Shown here: piece by piece, positions 1 to 10,440 of the stretch
Layout of the letters: every line of letters starts with the position of its first letter
Numbering within the stretch: position 1 is the stretch's first letter
From: Ophiodon elongatus
Lineage: Eukaryota; Chordata; Actinopteri; Perciformes; Hexagrammidae
Reading direction: 5' to 3'
Length of the DNA stretch: 64,000 nt
Assembly (NCBI GenBank): GCA_016806645.1
Contig: JACSYO010000199.1
Span: 62,001-126,000 of the forward strand
Notes under the pieces: model-generated
Seen by the model: only the letters and a program-made list of their open reading frames with translations
What the model was told of the DNA's origin: nothing
Databases searched by the model: none
Position numbers and translations under genes: made by a program

Positions 1-1122
1 TGTTCGACCTTAGTGCTGTGTTCGACACCATTGGCCATCACATCCTATTACAGAGATTAGAACATTTGATTGGCATTAAAGGCACTGCACTAAGCTGGTT
101 TAAATCCTATTTATCAGATTGATCTCAGTTTGTATATGTAAACAATGAAACCTCGATGACCACCAACGTCAGTCACGGAGTTCCACAAGGTTCTGTGCTT
201 GGACCAATCTTATTCACATTATATATGCTCCCTATTATCCCTATATCAATATTATCAGAAAACACTCCATAGACTTTCATTGTTGTGCCGATGATACTCA
301 ATTATATCTATCGATCAAGCCAGACGAAACCAACCAGCTTGCTAAACTTCAAGCATGTCTCAAAGATATAAAAACATGGATGACCTGCAACTTCCTGATG
401 TTAAACTCAGACAAAACTGAAGTTATTTTACTAGGCCCAGAACACCTCCCTAAATCAACTATGATATAGTTTCTCTTGATGGCATTGCCCTGGCATCCAG
501 CACCATCGTAAAGAATCTCGGAGTTGTCTTTGATCAGGACTTGTCCTTTAACTCTCACATAAAACAAATCTCAAGGACCGCCTTTTTTCACCTACGTAAC
601 ATTTAAAAAATTAGACACATCCTGTCTCAAAGCGATGCAGAAAAATTTGTTCACGCATTTGTTACTTCTAGACTGGACTACTGTAACTCCTTATTATCAG
701 GCTGCTCTAATAAGTCTCTTAAATCTCTCCAGTTGATCCAGAATGCTGCAGCTTGTGTACTAACAAAAACTAAGAAAAGAGATCATATTACTCCTGTATT
801 AGCTTCTCTTCACTGGCTCCCTGTATAATCCAGAGCCAAATTTAAAATCCTTCTCCTCACCTACAAAGCCTTAATTGGTGAGGCACCATCATATCTTAAG
901 GAGCTCATAGTACCATATTACCCCACTAGAGAGCTGCGCTCACTGAATGCGGGGCTGCTTGTGGTTCCTAGAGTCTTAAAAAGTAGGATGGGAGCCAGAG
1001 CCTTCAGTTATCAAGCTCCTCTTCTGTGGAACCAGCTTCCACTTTCAGTCCGGGGGGCAGACACAGTGACCACATTCAAGAGTAGACTTAAGATTTTCCT
1101 TTTTGATAGCGCTTATAGTTAG
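1..1122 (+). pseudogene. L2 ORF2 reverse transcriptase remnant
   Basis: This encoded the reverse transcriptase and C-terminal part of L2 ORF2, which copies element RNA at a nicked target. Recognisable pieces in order are the region opening with FDLSAVFDT, the GVPQGSVLGP motif near 178..207, the catalytic ADDTQLYLS motif near 288..312, and the conserved C-terminal block with SRLDYCNSLLSG (near 670) and a WNQLPLSVR-like segment near 1030. The frame is broken by an in-frame TGA at about 121 (LSD*), a frameshift before the ADDT motif, a stop near 604 and another near 826. It cannot encode a working enzyme. The 5' portion, including any endonuclease, lies outside the window. Confidence 0.85.
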
Positions 1123-1737
1123 GGCTGGCTCAGGTTTGCCCTGGTCCATTCTTTCCAGCCCCTTGATATGCTGCTATAGGCCTAGACTGCTGGGGGACAA
1201 CTTAGGATACACTGAGCTCCTCTGTCCTTTTCTCTCTCTCCTTCTGTATAAATTCATGTTCTATCAATGCACATTACTAACTCTACTTCTTCCCCCGGAG
1301 TCTTTGTGCTTTCTCGCCCTGCAGGTTTCCACGGATCGTGGTTGCATCTGGACCCTGGTCCTGCCTCCTGGTTCCTGCCGTGACCCTACTGACGCACATC
1401 CTTCTCTATTTTCCCTTCTGTATGAATTCATGCACCATTAATGCACATTACTAACTCTGCTCCATCCCCGAAGTCTTTGTGCCTTCTCTCCTCGCAGGTT
1501 TCTATGGACCCTGGTCCTACGTCCTGCTGTGGTCCTCCCCGACACCTACTGCTATTATTACCTGAATTATTTCTGTCATGTGAATTGAACGTGTTGTAAC
1601 ACTGTTATGCTGTTCATTCTGTACACATGACATCTATTTTTGTAAGGATGTTGTTGTGTACAGATTGTAAAGCCCTCTGAGGCAAATTTGTAATTTGTGA
1701 TTTTGGGCTATACAAAAATAAATTGAATTGAATTGAA
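1..1737 (+). mobile_element. L2-type LINE, 3' part
   Basis: This is the 3' end of an L2-clade non-LTR retrotransposon; it runs off the left edge of the window. It consists of a broken reverse transcriptase reading frame (to the stop at 1120..1122) followed by about 600 bp of 3' UTR. The UTR ends in the phrase tttgggctatacaaa and then a short attgaattgaattg tail, which is the usual end of fish L2 elements. The same UTR recurs as separate fragments at 8656..9036 and 35391..36178, so this family has several copies in the window. Confidence 0.85.
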
Positions 1738-2061
1738 CATCACTGTACCTCCACTTGTGTCTTGCATTTCCATGTGCACCAAATCAGGGTCCACATCCAC
1801 ATCAGATACTGACCTGGAAAACAGATGAGAATTACTCAATTTATCAATGGCATTTCTGACCGGGGACAATACATTTAATCAGAAATTAAACATAAAACTG
1901 GATGGTCCACCTTGAAGGTCAGTCCATCTCAAATGAGCCTGGGCAAACAACTTTGGGGCTAACTTTAGGTGCCAAGCAACACACTGTACTACTACGTTTA
2001 CAGCTGTAAAGTTACTACTAACTTCAACTCACCTTCACATACACATATTCTGTATCTCTCT
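1738..2061. other. Unassigned stretch between repeats
   Basis: About 320 bp of AT-rich sequence follow the L2 tail. I see no coding potential, RNA gene or recognisable repeat. Confidence 0.5.
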
Positions 2062-2860
2062 TTTTTTTATCAATTTCAATTTCCTTTATTGGTATGACAA
2101 AATCTTTGTTGCCAAAGCATAGGAAAAACAAAGAAAAAAACAAGGAGGAAATAACAAAGAATAAATAGCCTACATCTGATGATAATGACAGTTTTTGGAT
2201 AATTATGATCATTCAAGATAATAAACAAATACTGTATATGTTCTTCAATTTAGTGATGGGTGTATACATGTACTATACACACAAACATATATATATATAC
2301 GTGTATATATATATATATATATTGCTCACTGCTGTTATGGAGGCAGGCTTAGGGTCTTTTCTTTGAAATCCACTAACTCCCTCTCTAGGATGGAGAGTTC
2401 CTCTCTCAACACTTTCACACTGGTGGAGAGCTTGGGACTGCAGTGAGGAGAGGAGGACACATGACTTGCTGGGGATGGCTGGTCTCTCTGGGGTCTCTGG
2501 CTGCCGTCTGTTTCCTTTCTTCCTTTTTTCTGCCCAATTTTGCATTGTCTGGAAGTTGTTGTAATATTATCCTGACTATTTTCTGATTCCTGGATTATTA
2601 TGTGCCATTGTGTTATATGTTGATGGTTAGATTTGGGCAAGTGGGATCATCTTCAATAACTGTAATGTGTCTTCCTTTGCCGATTCCATTAATTTTAGCA
2701 TGGGTAAAATTTTGATGAGTGAGAAAAGCAGGTTGGTTTTGACCCTGTAGTTCTCTTTCAGGAGGAGGTCACATGGACAGGATACTTGATCTCATATCCT
2801 TGAATATCTGGTGGAAAAGCGGAAACTTGTACTGGTTGATAACTGATAGCGGTGCTGTCT
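2062..2860 (-). mobile_element. Probable 3' end of a non-LTR element, unclassified
   Basis: Read on the minus strand, the left end is a polyadenylation-type tail (atgctttggcaacaaag, then ccaataaaggaaattg), a form seen at the 3' ends of several fish LINE families. Upstream, the minus strand has a 101-codon open frame (2335..2640) rich in Q, S, P and K, ending with a short helical segment containing REELSILERELVDF. I do not recognise the protein. The (TA)n tract at 2287..2322 interrupts the area. The call rests mainly on the tail. Confidence 0.35.
2287..2322. repeat. (TA)n microsatellite
   Basis: Imperfect TA dinucleotide tract interrupted once by CGTG. Confidence 0.8.
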
Positions 2861-2890
2861 TCTATTTCTATATTATGTCACGCTGGCTGT

Positions 2891-3443
2891 TGTCACAGTT
2901 CAGCTTCCTTTCCTTTCCTGCCACTCTGTCTGTCACACCCACCTCATCAGCTTATTCTGTTCACCTGTTAGTCACACCCACCTCATCAGCTTATTCTGTG
3001 CACCTGCTAGTCACACCCACCTCGTCGGCTCAATCACACTCACCTGCCCACCCTACTGCACCCACTTCCTTCAGTATTTAGGTCACAGCTTCACACACGT
3101 TCACTGCCAGAGCGTTCTCTGCATTCATCCCAAACCCTCCAGCAAAAATACCCTCCGACTGCTTTCCCGTTGCCGACCCTGCCTGTTTTGCACTTCCCTG
3201 CCTTGCTTATGCCCTGGAAAACTGTCATCGCCTTCTGTCCCTGACCACGGTAACAGCATCCTCGGGCTTCTGTCTGGCCTTTCCCCCTGACGGCTTGGCG
3301 GTTTCCCCGAGCGGGCCTTTTCCCCGGAAGCAGACCCTGGACTGTGTCTTGGTATAGTAAGATCTCTACCTATAATAAAGTTGTTCTAAACGATTCACTG
3401 GTTCTGTCACATTGCGTCTGGGTCCTTACCCCCCCCCGTTACA
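2891..3443 (+). mobile_element. Solo LTR (Gypsy-type) with 5-bp TSD
   Basis: A 553-bp long terminal repeat starting TGTCACAG and ending CGTTACA, flanked by the perfect 5-bp duplication GCTGT at 2886..2890 and 3444..3448. The plus orientation is set by the AATAAA signal at 3374..3379. No internal retroelement body is present, so this is a solo LTR left by LTR-LTR recombination. The U3 part holds three imperfect copies of a 39-bp unit built around gtcacacccacctca (about 2932..3045). A second copy of the family is the solo LTR at 50053..50510, and a piece lies at 49577..49659. Assignment to Ty3/Gypsy is inferred from TG...CA ends and TSD length. Confidence 0.85.
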
Positions 3444-3448
3444 GCTGT

Positions 3449-3822
3449 AAAGGAAAGTAAGGCCGTCTTTCTGTCTGTCTCACAAAGTGGTTGGAGAATC
3501 AATTTACCTTGTGTCTTGATAGACTCTGCAGAAAAAACACAACACGGGGTCAATCTTCTGACATTCAAACTGATTTATGAAGTATAGACCACCGTAATGG
3601 CTGAGTCTACTAGGTTTTTTGACACTACCTTTCTTGTTTTATGGGCATCTACATTCCTGTGGAGCAGAAAAGACAGACACGCAAATTACCAATTCACTTT
3701 CTTTGTAAACCATTCACAAAGTCCATTTGAACTTTTAATATATTTTGTTTGCATTTATTCAAATATGTCTTTTGTAATATCAAATTTTAGGTTGCTGAAT
3801 AAATATAGCTTAGCAGCTAGTA
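3449..3822. other. Unassigned sequence before the L2 ORF1 remnant
   Basis: No gene seen. Part may be degraded 5' UTR of the L2 element whose ORF1 follows, since the other ORF1 copy also has an AT-rich leader ending in ctagcgATG. Confidence 0.35.
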
Positions 3823-4397
3823 ATGGGTTCATTCACTCCCTCTCCTGCTCAGTGTGTCACATGCTTAGCTATTCCTCTGCCTCCCTTAATAATGATGGTA
3901 CATGTAATAAGTGTAGTATATTTACTAGGTTGGAGGCGAGGCTCAGTGAGTTAGATGCACGGCTCCACACCATGGAAGGTCAGTCGTTGGCTACTGTAGT
4001 TAGCTAGACCTCCCCGCCCCCTCATAGCCGGTGCGGCCAACCAGCCGTAGCTTCTGCTAGCCCCGGGAGGCTGAGTGACTGTCCGAAGGAAGCAGAAGTA
4101 TAAGCAAAAGCCCACAGGGCACCACAACCACTTCACGTTTCTAACCGGTTCTCCCCACTCAGCGACACAGTTGCTGAGAGACCAACTCTGGTTATCGGCA
4201 ACTCTGTTCTGAGAAACGTGAAGCCAGGGGCCACAGTCACATGCAACGTTGAATCCTATTTAAAACGGCTGGCTAAGGATAAATACAGTAAGATTGTAAT
4301 ACATGTCAGCGGTAATGACTCCCGAATTCGCCACTCGGAGGTCACTAAAGTTAATGTGGATTTGGTGTGTAAATACGCAAAAACAATGACTCCTTAG
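3823..4397 (+). pseudogene. L2-type LINE ORF1 remnant (zinc-knuckle plus esterase-like domain)
   Basis: This is a decayed ORF1 of an L2/CR1-group LINE; such proteins bind element RNA and many carry an SGNH-esterase-like domain. The start ATG is at 3823. The N-terminal cysteine motif reads CSVCHM...CNKC, followed by a helical stretch FTRLEARLSELDARLHTMEG, then a VTVRR-like basic segment, and a C-terminal domain with LVIGNSVLRN and HVSGNDSR, the positions of the GDS and GxND blocks of the esterase fold. Frames shift near the start (7 bases fewer than the copy at 47807) and a stop falls at about 4005. The sister copy is at 47807..49565. A link to the L2 at 1..1737 is plausible but not shown. Confidence 0.65.
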
Positions 4398-4569
4398 TTT
4401 TATACATTATACATGTCACCATGGTCAAGGGGAGCAACTGCACAGCTTCAAGCAAGTATGCCCCACTAATCCCAATAAACACCAGACATAGCTGATACAC
4501 CATACACTTAAAGCATATGCTGTTACAATGAAGAAAACATGTTAACAGGCCTATTCACACATTCAACAC

Positions 4570-5500
4570 TCACAAATCAGTTAATGATAAGTGAGAAAGT
4601 CCTTTTAAATGTACCGGTTGTCTCACCAGTCTCTTAGAATGAGTAACAGTCAGTTGTGGCTCACTGGTGCAAGTAACCAAAACAGTAACCTCAACCTCAC
4701 AGTCCCCCTCTGGTGCCCCCTCATCCTGAAGCGAAGGAGCACGGTGCGTAGAAGCCGGTAGGCTACTTGAAGAACCAGCCGGCATTAGCAAAGTGTAAGG
4801 TTTCAGTCTATCATAATGAACAACCTGCTCTGGTCTGTGAAGATCCAGAGGACTGCCAATACAATAGATGAGTCCCGGCTCGCCTTGAGTCCAACACAGC
4901 CCTTCCAGTGGGGAGCAAGTTTCATGCAGTCCTTCGTAGAATTATGCAGTCATACGAGATCCTCTTCTCCATATGGCTGATGACGTGCCGTTCCATCATA
5001 GTACAGTTTTTGTTTCTCATTGGCATCAACACGCCTGACACCACAAAAAGCAGTCTCCAGCCTTTCCACCAGAGAGGTCACAAAGTCAGCATGAGAAAGA
5101 GGCAAGTCCGAGCGCACCATATGCGATGGCAGCAACACATCCACCGGAACACGAGCTTCTCGTCCATGAGTTAAAAAGTAATGAGTGTAGTTAGTGGAAG
5201 CATGAACATAGGCAAAAGCCACCTGTTTCAGATAATCATTCCATTCATCTCCGCACCACCATCGAATGTCCTTGAACATAGAGGGCCAGTAACGAGTTTC
5301 CCTTGCTTGTTCCCACACTCTTTCAGCTGAGAAATGCAGATGCTGCAAATGAAGATGCTGCAGCACATTAGGGACAAGCGATGAGGGCACGACCACCTGA
5401 TACTGAGCACCCCCTGTGAGGAAAGAAGTCACTCTCTGGCAGAGTAGGCCATTCCCCACCGAAAGACGAGGATATTCAGTTGTTGGAAGGCCTGGAATTT
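4570..5500 (-). pseudogene. Ty3/Gypsy pol remnant with integrase core deleted
   Basis: Read on the minus strand, this is the C-terminal part of a Ty3/Gypsy polyprotein. 5459 down to about 5255 encodes the integrase N-terminal region (Q-Y-Q-V-V-V-P, then H-x2-L-Q-H-L-H-F, R-x-R-Y-W-P-S-M). The sequence then jumps at WWCGD/EWNDYLKQ into the far side of the integrase core (FAYVHASTNYTHYFL, then GREARVPVD). The DDE catalytic stretch between them is missing. Further on come KLYYDGTARHQPYGEEDLVW and, in another frame, EQVVHYDRLKPY, a conserved block near the end of fish Gypsy pol; the frame ends at 4570. At least two frameshifts and the internal deletion make it non-functional. No LTRs could be paired with it. 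Confidence 0.75.
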
Positions 5501-6896
5501 AATGTGAATTTATCATAGACTATGGATCTGGTTAATCGGTTTCCTAGGGTGCAAGTCACCAGATAGAGAACACTGTATGAATAGGCAATAAAAAGACACA
5601 CATGTAACTATGCGTCATTCGGGCCTTAGGCCATAAGAAGCTATAAACAAACACATGAAAGTGTTAATCGTCCGGGCCTCAGGGCTAGAGGGCTCGGTGC
5701 ATCATACATAAAGAAAGACTCTCCTGTGGTGGTGAGTTTTAATGACTTTGCACTCTCTATGACTGCAAAACAGCACACACACATTTCACAAGTTGTAAAA
5801 CAAAGCGGAGTCTATTTGTAAACTTTTCTCTGCATTATCTATCTTTTATTCGGATGTTTTATTTCTTATAAGAATGTTTCCTAGGGCTCAGGTGTTTTAC
5901 CGCTGCAAACCGCATAACGGGAGCAGCTAATCACCTGGCGATACAGTACCTATATAGGAGATGTGTTTACTCTACAAATATAATTTATGCTTGATGTATG
6001 TAACTGGTATACTCTGTACAACAATGTCATTCCTTTTTAATATGATTTAATAAGAGTTCTTGTATTAATATGTAACCAAGAGTGGTAACTGTATGATATT
6101 GTTGATGTGTTCCACATTGTCTTGAGCTATGAGCAGGTGTTGCCAACCAGTCCGGAGTGTCAGTTAGAAGTTGATATTAAACAATTCTAGCAAAAGTCAA
6201 AAGTTCAGGAGCTTCTCCAAAAGGTCAAGAGAAGGGGGAGGAGGAGGTAAGCCCGAGGGCCAACACTGCATGTGTAGAGGAAGTAAGAATGACCGGCCTG
6301 TCTCCCCGACGGTCACGAGCGTCCGAAGAAGGGGGGCATTTGCTGTATGCAAAACGGTTTGTATATTTCCCCATAAGTAATGGAAAGGGTTCGACAGAAG
6401 AAGCTTGATCCTGATACGTCAGGTCTTAGATATTGACTTTTCAAAAATCTGCATACTTTTTGGCAAACACTTTGCTCATTAGATCAAGTTTTTTTTAACT
6501 TCTTTACGGGTGTTGCAAATTATTTAGCTGTTACCCTTTCTATCTTGTGTTAAAATAAATATCAACTGCATTGCAGTTTAACCAAATAGTGCATTTGTAG
6601 CTTTATTGAGTGTTTCTTCACTCCGTCGACTGAATTGAGCCATCACCTGCCGAGAGCGAGGTCTCCATGACGTCCATCCTCCAGCCCCTGAGGTGAGTTG
6701 AGCTACATCCCCACGGCTACACCTACTGATATTAATCCACACCTACATACTCTGCATATAATTTACTGTAATAAGGAGAGACATAGTACTGGTTGACCCC
6801 TGGCTCCTGGCCGGACCTCTCGTCTACAGGCCGGGAGAGAGATTCATACGGTTGAATCTCCTCGCAGGGTTTGTCACATATTATTAAATTGTAACG
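5501..6896. other. Unassigned; second half may be an old LTR
   Basis: No coding sequence is supported. The segment from about 6100 to 6896 has LTR-like features: an AATAAA near 6555, a GT-rich/C-rich tract after it, and an end in ...gggtttgtcaca. I could not find a matching start or a target-site duplication, so the limits are unknown. The first half (5501..6100) is AT-rich with no recognisable feature. Confidence 0.3.
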
Positions 6897-8655
6897 ACCG
6901 CTATCCGAGCTCTATACCGCCCTATGTTTTAATCTGTTTTGAGCATGTTTAGCCCTCAAAAACATATTTGTTTTTCAAGTCGAAGAGTGAGTTGCTACGG
7001 CAATAGCCTTTGACGAAACAAGATTTTGATAACTTTTAATCACTAAGGACTTTGTACTTGTACATTGTACTGACCAAATTTGAAGTCTATCTGAGGATTT
7101 ACCTAGGAGGAGTTCGTTCAAATAAAGAGCCTAGAAATAGGCAAAAATGAAAGGAAAAATCCCACAAAAATCAAAATGGCCAACTTCCGATACGGTTTAG
7201 AGCATGGTACCAAGAGACTTTTTTTTTAAGTCTACGTGTGATACATGAGCCTACCAAATTTCTTATATCTATGTCAAACGTACTGCGAGGGCTGCTTTGT
7301 CAAAATTTTGTAGGGGGCGCTATCGAGCAACCTTTCCACTCTGAAGCATTAAAATCATGTCAGGTAACTATATTTATGACTTTAAAGGTGTATGGCAAGT
7401 TTAGTTACGTTTCAAGTATGTTTAGTACCTCAAAAGTACCTTCGTTGTTGACGGCGAAGCATGGGTTGCCACGGAAACGGCGTTACACAAAAGCTTTTTG
7501 AGCTGGCATTATGAACTTCTTACATATGTGTGGTAGTAATTTGATATCGATCTGATTTACCTACCAAGAGAAACAGGCCAAAGTATAGAGGCTTTAACTT
7601 CCTGTTACCAGTAGGTGGTGCTATGACTTTGATTCAAAATTGGACTGCACTTGTCTTCAAGCCTTTAGTCTCATCAAAGATGTTCAATCTGGAAAGGATC
7701 TGATCATGTGGAGTTGAGTTACATCGGTTTATTTGTTCACGGCAAAGGATCAACATTCTCAGAGCCGCAACATCGCCGCCCTTTATCGAATTCTTACAAT
7801 CTTCACAATGAAGCATTATCAAAGTCTTAAGGCTTATCTCACAAACTTTGAAAGGGATCTGATGAATTTGCTAGGAGGAATAGATCAGAGTATAAAACTT
7901 GTCATTTTCTTTTGCCAATAGGTGGCGCTCTGATATTGTGAAACTTTTTGCATTGAAATGCGCTCAGGCCTTAACTACCATCATGTACAAGAACTGTCGG
8001 ACAAATTGGATAATGTACCTTGGAGTTACAGCAACATCCACTTTTGTGGCGAACCGCAAGAAATGGGCGTATACTTGGAGCCCCGCAACGTCAAGGCCGT
8101 TCAAAGACAACTCGCCATTTTGATAACTTTTCATCATCAAGGTCTTCAGATGATTCTGACCAAATTTGAAGTTGATTGCATGAATTCTGTAGGAGGAGTT
8201 CGTTCACGTACAACTTCTGAAAATGATGAAAAATGGCTTAAAATGCAGAAATTGGGCAATTTACTGCATCGCCCCCTAGTGTATAATAATGAAAATGACA
8301 GAGTAAGTTAAAGGAAGCGATGTGGACATATGCTACAAATTTGGTGACGATAGGCCAAGTGATTTGGATGTTACGTGGATTGAAAACTAAGCCACACCCC
8401 TTAGAAGTTGATTGGTCTTTTTTGTTCTCAACACAATGAGATGTCAACAAGCTTTTGATAACTTGTGATGACATTGAACCAATAATGAACCACATAACAT
8501 TTTGTAAGAATCAGAACCAGCGTTTAGGAGGATTTGGAAATAATGAGTTTTTCACAAAATTCAAAATGGTAGAAAATCTAAGTAGGCGGAGCTTAATATT
8601 ACCATGTACCTTTTTTGTAGAGCAGACGGAACCGGACATGTGTGTCGACATCGCT
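6897..8655 (+). repeat. Abundant teleost interspersed repeat (unclassified), copy 1
   Basis: A long non-coding repeat containing the phrases ggtttagagcatggtacc, tagggggcgctat and aggtggcgctctg, which occur in very many fish genomes. A second copy lies at 18713..20225: both share the block cttccgatacggtttagagc / cttccggtatggtttagagc and the following agagacttt...aagtct. Short open frames here, such as 7238..7501 and 7958..8311, have no recognisable domains and follow the repeat rather than any gene. I cannot assign a transposon class. Confidence 0.6.
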
Positions 8656-9036
8656 ACTTGCAGCTTTAATTATCATTATTATTCTACTATATCCACTGTT
8701 GCTGTTATTTTTGGTTGTAACTTTTTCATCATGACTACCACTCTCATATGAAACATTTCTGTCATATGCATTGAATGTGTTGTAACTCTGTTATGTTGTT
8801 CATTCTGTACACATGACATCTATTGTACTTCTGTCCAACCGGGGAGAGGGGGATCCTCCTCAGTTGCTCTCCTGAAGGTTTCTTCCCTTTTTCTCCCCGT
8901 TAAAGTTTTTTTTGGGAGAGTTTTTCCTAATCCGATGAGAGGTCCTGGGACAGAGGATGTCGTATGTGTACAGATTGTAAAACCCTCTGTGGAGAATTTG
9001 TGATTTTGGGCTGTATAAAATATATTGAATTGAACT
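8656..9036 (+). mobile_element. L2 LINE 3'UTR fragment
   Basis: A detached piece of the L2 3' UTR, closely resembling about 1540..1737 and 35640..36178. It shares tgttgttcattctgtacac, the gattttgggctgtata phrase and the attgaattgaa tail. It also keeps an internal block (cttctctccccgttaaag region, 8820..8960) that the copy at 1..1737 lacks but the copy at 35391..36178 retains. Confidence 0.8.
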
Positions 9037-9045
9037 TTTCATCGG

Positions 9046-9565
9046 AAATTACCCTCCTTGAAAAGGGAAAATACTTCCGAAAAGACGGCCCTATACTAAA
9101 AATGGATTCCATCCTAGAGCAAGGTGTCATGAGAGTGGGGGGAAGGATTAACAGATCAGCTATGCCAGTAAGCTAATTTTACCCAAAACAATCCCACATA
9201 TCCAAAATCATTCTCAGATCCATACACAACCAAGTTGGTCATTCTGGAATAAATCATATGCTCTCAAAACTAGGAGAGAAATACTGGATGTCCTCTGCAA
9301 GTTCTTCAGCACGAAAGATCAGAAACGGTTTTCTGCAGACGAAAGCAGTCTAGAGTAGGAGAGCAAAAAATGGCAGATCTTCCACAGTACCGTGTGATGC
9401 CGGATTTGCCACCTTTCACTTCGATTGGCATGGACTATTTTGGACCTTTTGACAAAGCAAGGTCGAACCAATGTAAAACGGTGTGGTGTGATCTTTACAT
9501 ACCTTACTAGCCATGCAATCCATCTTGAGATGGCTAGCAGTTTTGACACCAACTCTTGCACTATT
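9046..9565 (+). pseudogene. BEL/Pao pol remnant (integrase N-terminal half)
   Basis: This encoded the zinc-binding region and start of the integrase core of a BEL/Pao LTR retrotransposon. Visible pieces in order are GVMRVGGRINRSAMP, then ISKIILRSIHNQVGHSG and NHMLSKLGEKYW (the HH part of the HHCC finger), VGEQKMADLPQYRVMPDLPP in another frame, and SIGMDYFGPF, whose D is the first residue of the DDE triad. Stops and frameshifts occur near 9175, 9310..9360 and 9510. The copy ends abruptly at about 9565 against an unrelated L2-like fragment, so the rest of the integrase and the LTRs are absent here. Confidence 0.75.
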
Positions 9566-10049
9566 TATTAAATCTGCTACAATCTGCTACTCACCACCTA
9601 CAAAGCCCTAAACAACCTGGCCCCTCCCTACCTTTCAGACCTCCCCCTCCACGCCCCAACCCGTTGCCTCAGGTCCGCCGGTGCAATCACTCCTGAAGAC
9701 CATCAGGACCAAGCGCCGGACATGGGGTGACAGGGCCTTCTCAGCTGCTGCACCCCCCCTCTGGAACGCCCTCCCTATCCACATCCGTCAGGCTCCCACC
9801 CTATCATCATTCAAGCTAGCCCTCAAAACCCACCTCTTCAAACTGGCCTTCTGCTGCTAACCCCTGCACCCTACCCTCCACTACATGACTCTTTCCGCAC
9901 AGCTTCTTGTTCTGTTTGTTTGTTTGTTTTGTTTGCTCCTTTGTCTTTCTATTTTTGCTTTTTTTTCCTTTGTCTCTGACCTATGTAAAGCGTCTTTGAG
10001 TACTCAGAAAAGCACTATATAAAATTAAAGTATTATTATTATTAATATT
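9566..10049 (+). mobile_element. L2-like LINE 3' fragment
   Basis: The C-terminal end of an L2-like ORF2 plus short 3' UTR. It shows TYKALNNLAPPYLSDLPLHA, then after a frameshift a WGDRAFSAAAPPLWNALP block and KLALKTHLFKLAF, followed by a stop near 9860. The element ends with aaagcgtctttgagta, cactatataaa and an (ATT)n tail at about 10028..10049. It is another family than the element at 1..1737, which has a different tail. Confidence 0.75.
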
Positions 10050-10181
10050 ACAAGCAATAATGCTACATAATGCTCTGTGTCTTCTTGTTGTTATGGTTAA
10101 TGTGGTTGTTTACAAGCTGTCTAATATTAGCTTTCCGTTTGTGTAACGTTAATTAGTGCAACCGCCAGTTGTCTTCTTTGT

Positions 10182-10440
10182 GGGCGACTGTGGCTTAGTG
10201 GTGAGCAGGGTCGTCCTTCAATCAGAGGATCGGTGGTTCGCTCCACTAGCCCATGTCGATGTGTCCTTGGGCAAGACACTTAACCCTAAATTGCTCCTGT
10301 AGCTGTACCTACGGTGTGTGAATGTTAGCTACTCCTGATGGGCAGGTGGCACCTTAGCCCCTCCCATGAATGGGTGAATGATTTCAAGTAGTGTTAAAGC
10401 GCTTTGAGTGGTCGGAAGACTAGAAAAGCGCTATACCTAT
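10182..10440 (+). mobile_element. tRNA-derived SINE, copy 1
   Basis: The head resembles a tRNA gene with an A-box-like tggcttagtgg and a B-box-like ggttcgctcc, followed by the family's body (cttgggcaagacacttaac, gatgggcaggtggcacct) and the 3' part with agcgctttgagtggtcgga. It is the pol III promoter-type SINE found seven times in this window. Confidence 0.8.

Noticed and set aside
6101..6896. A defined LTR with TSD
   Set aside because: LTR-like 3' end, but no start could be matched and no flanking duplication found.
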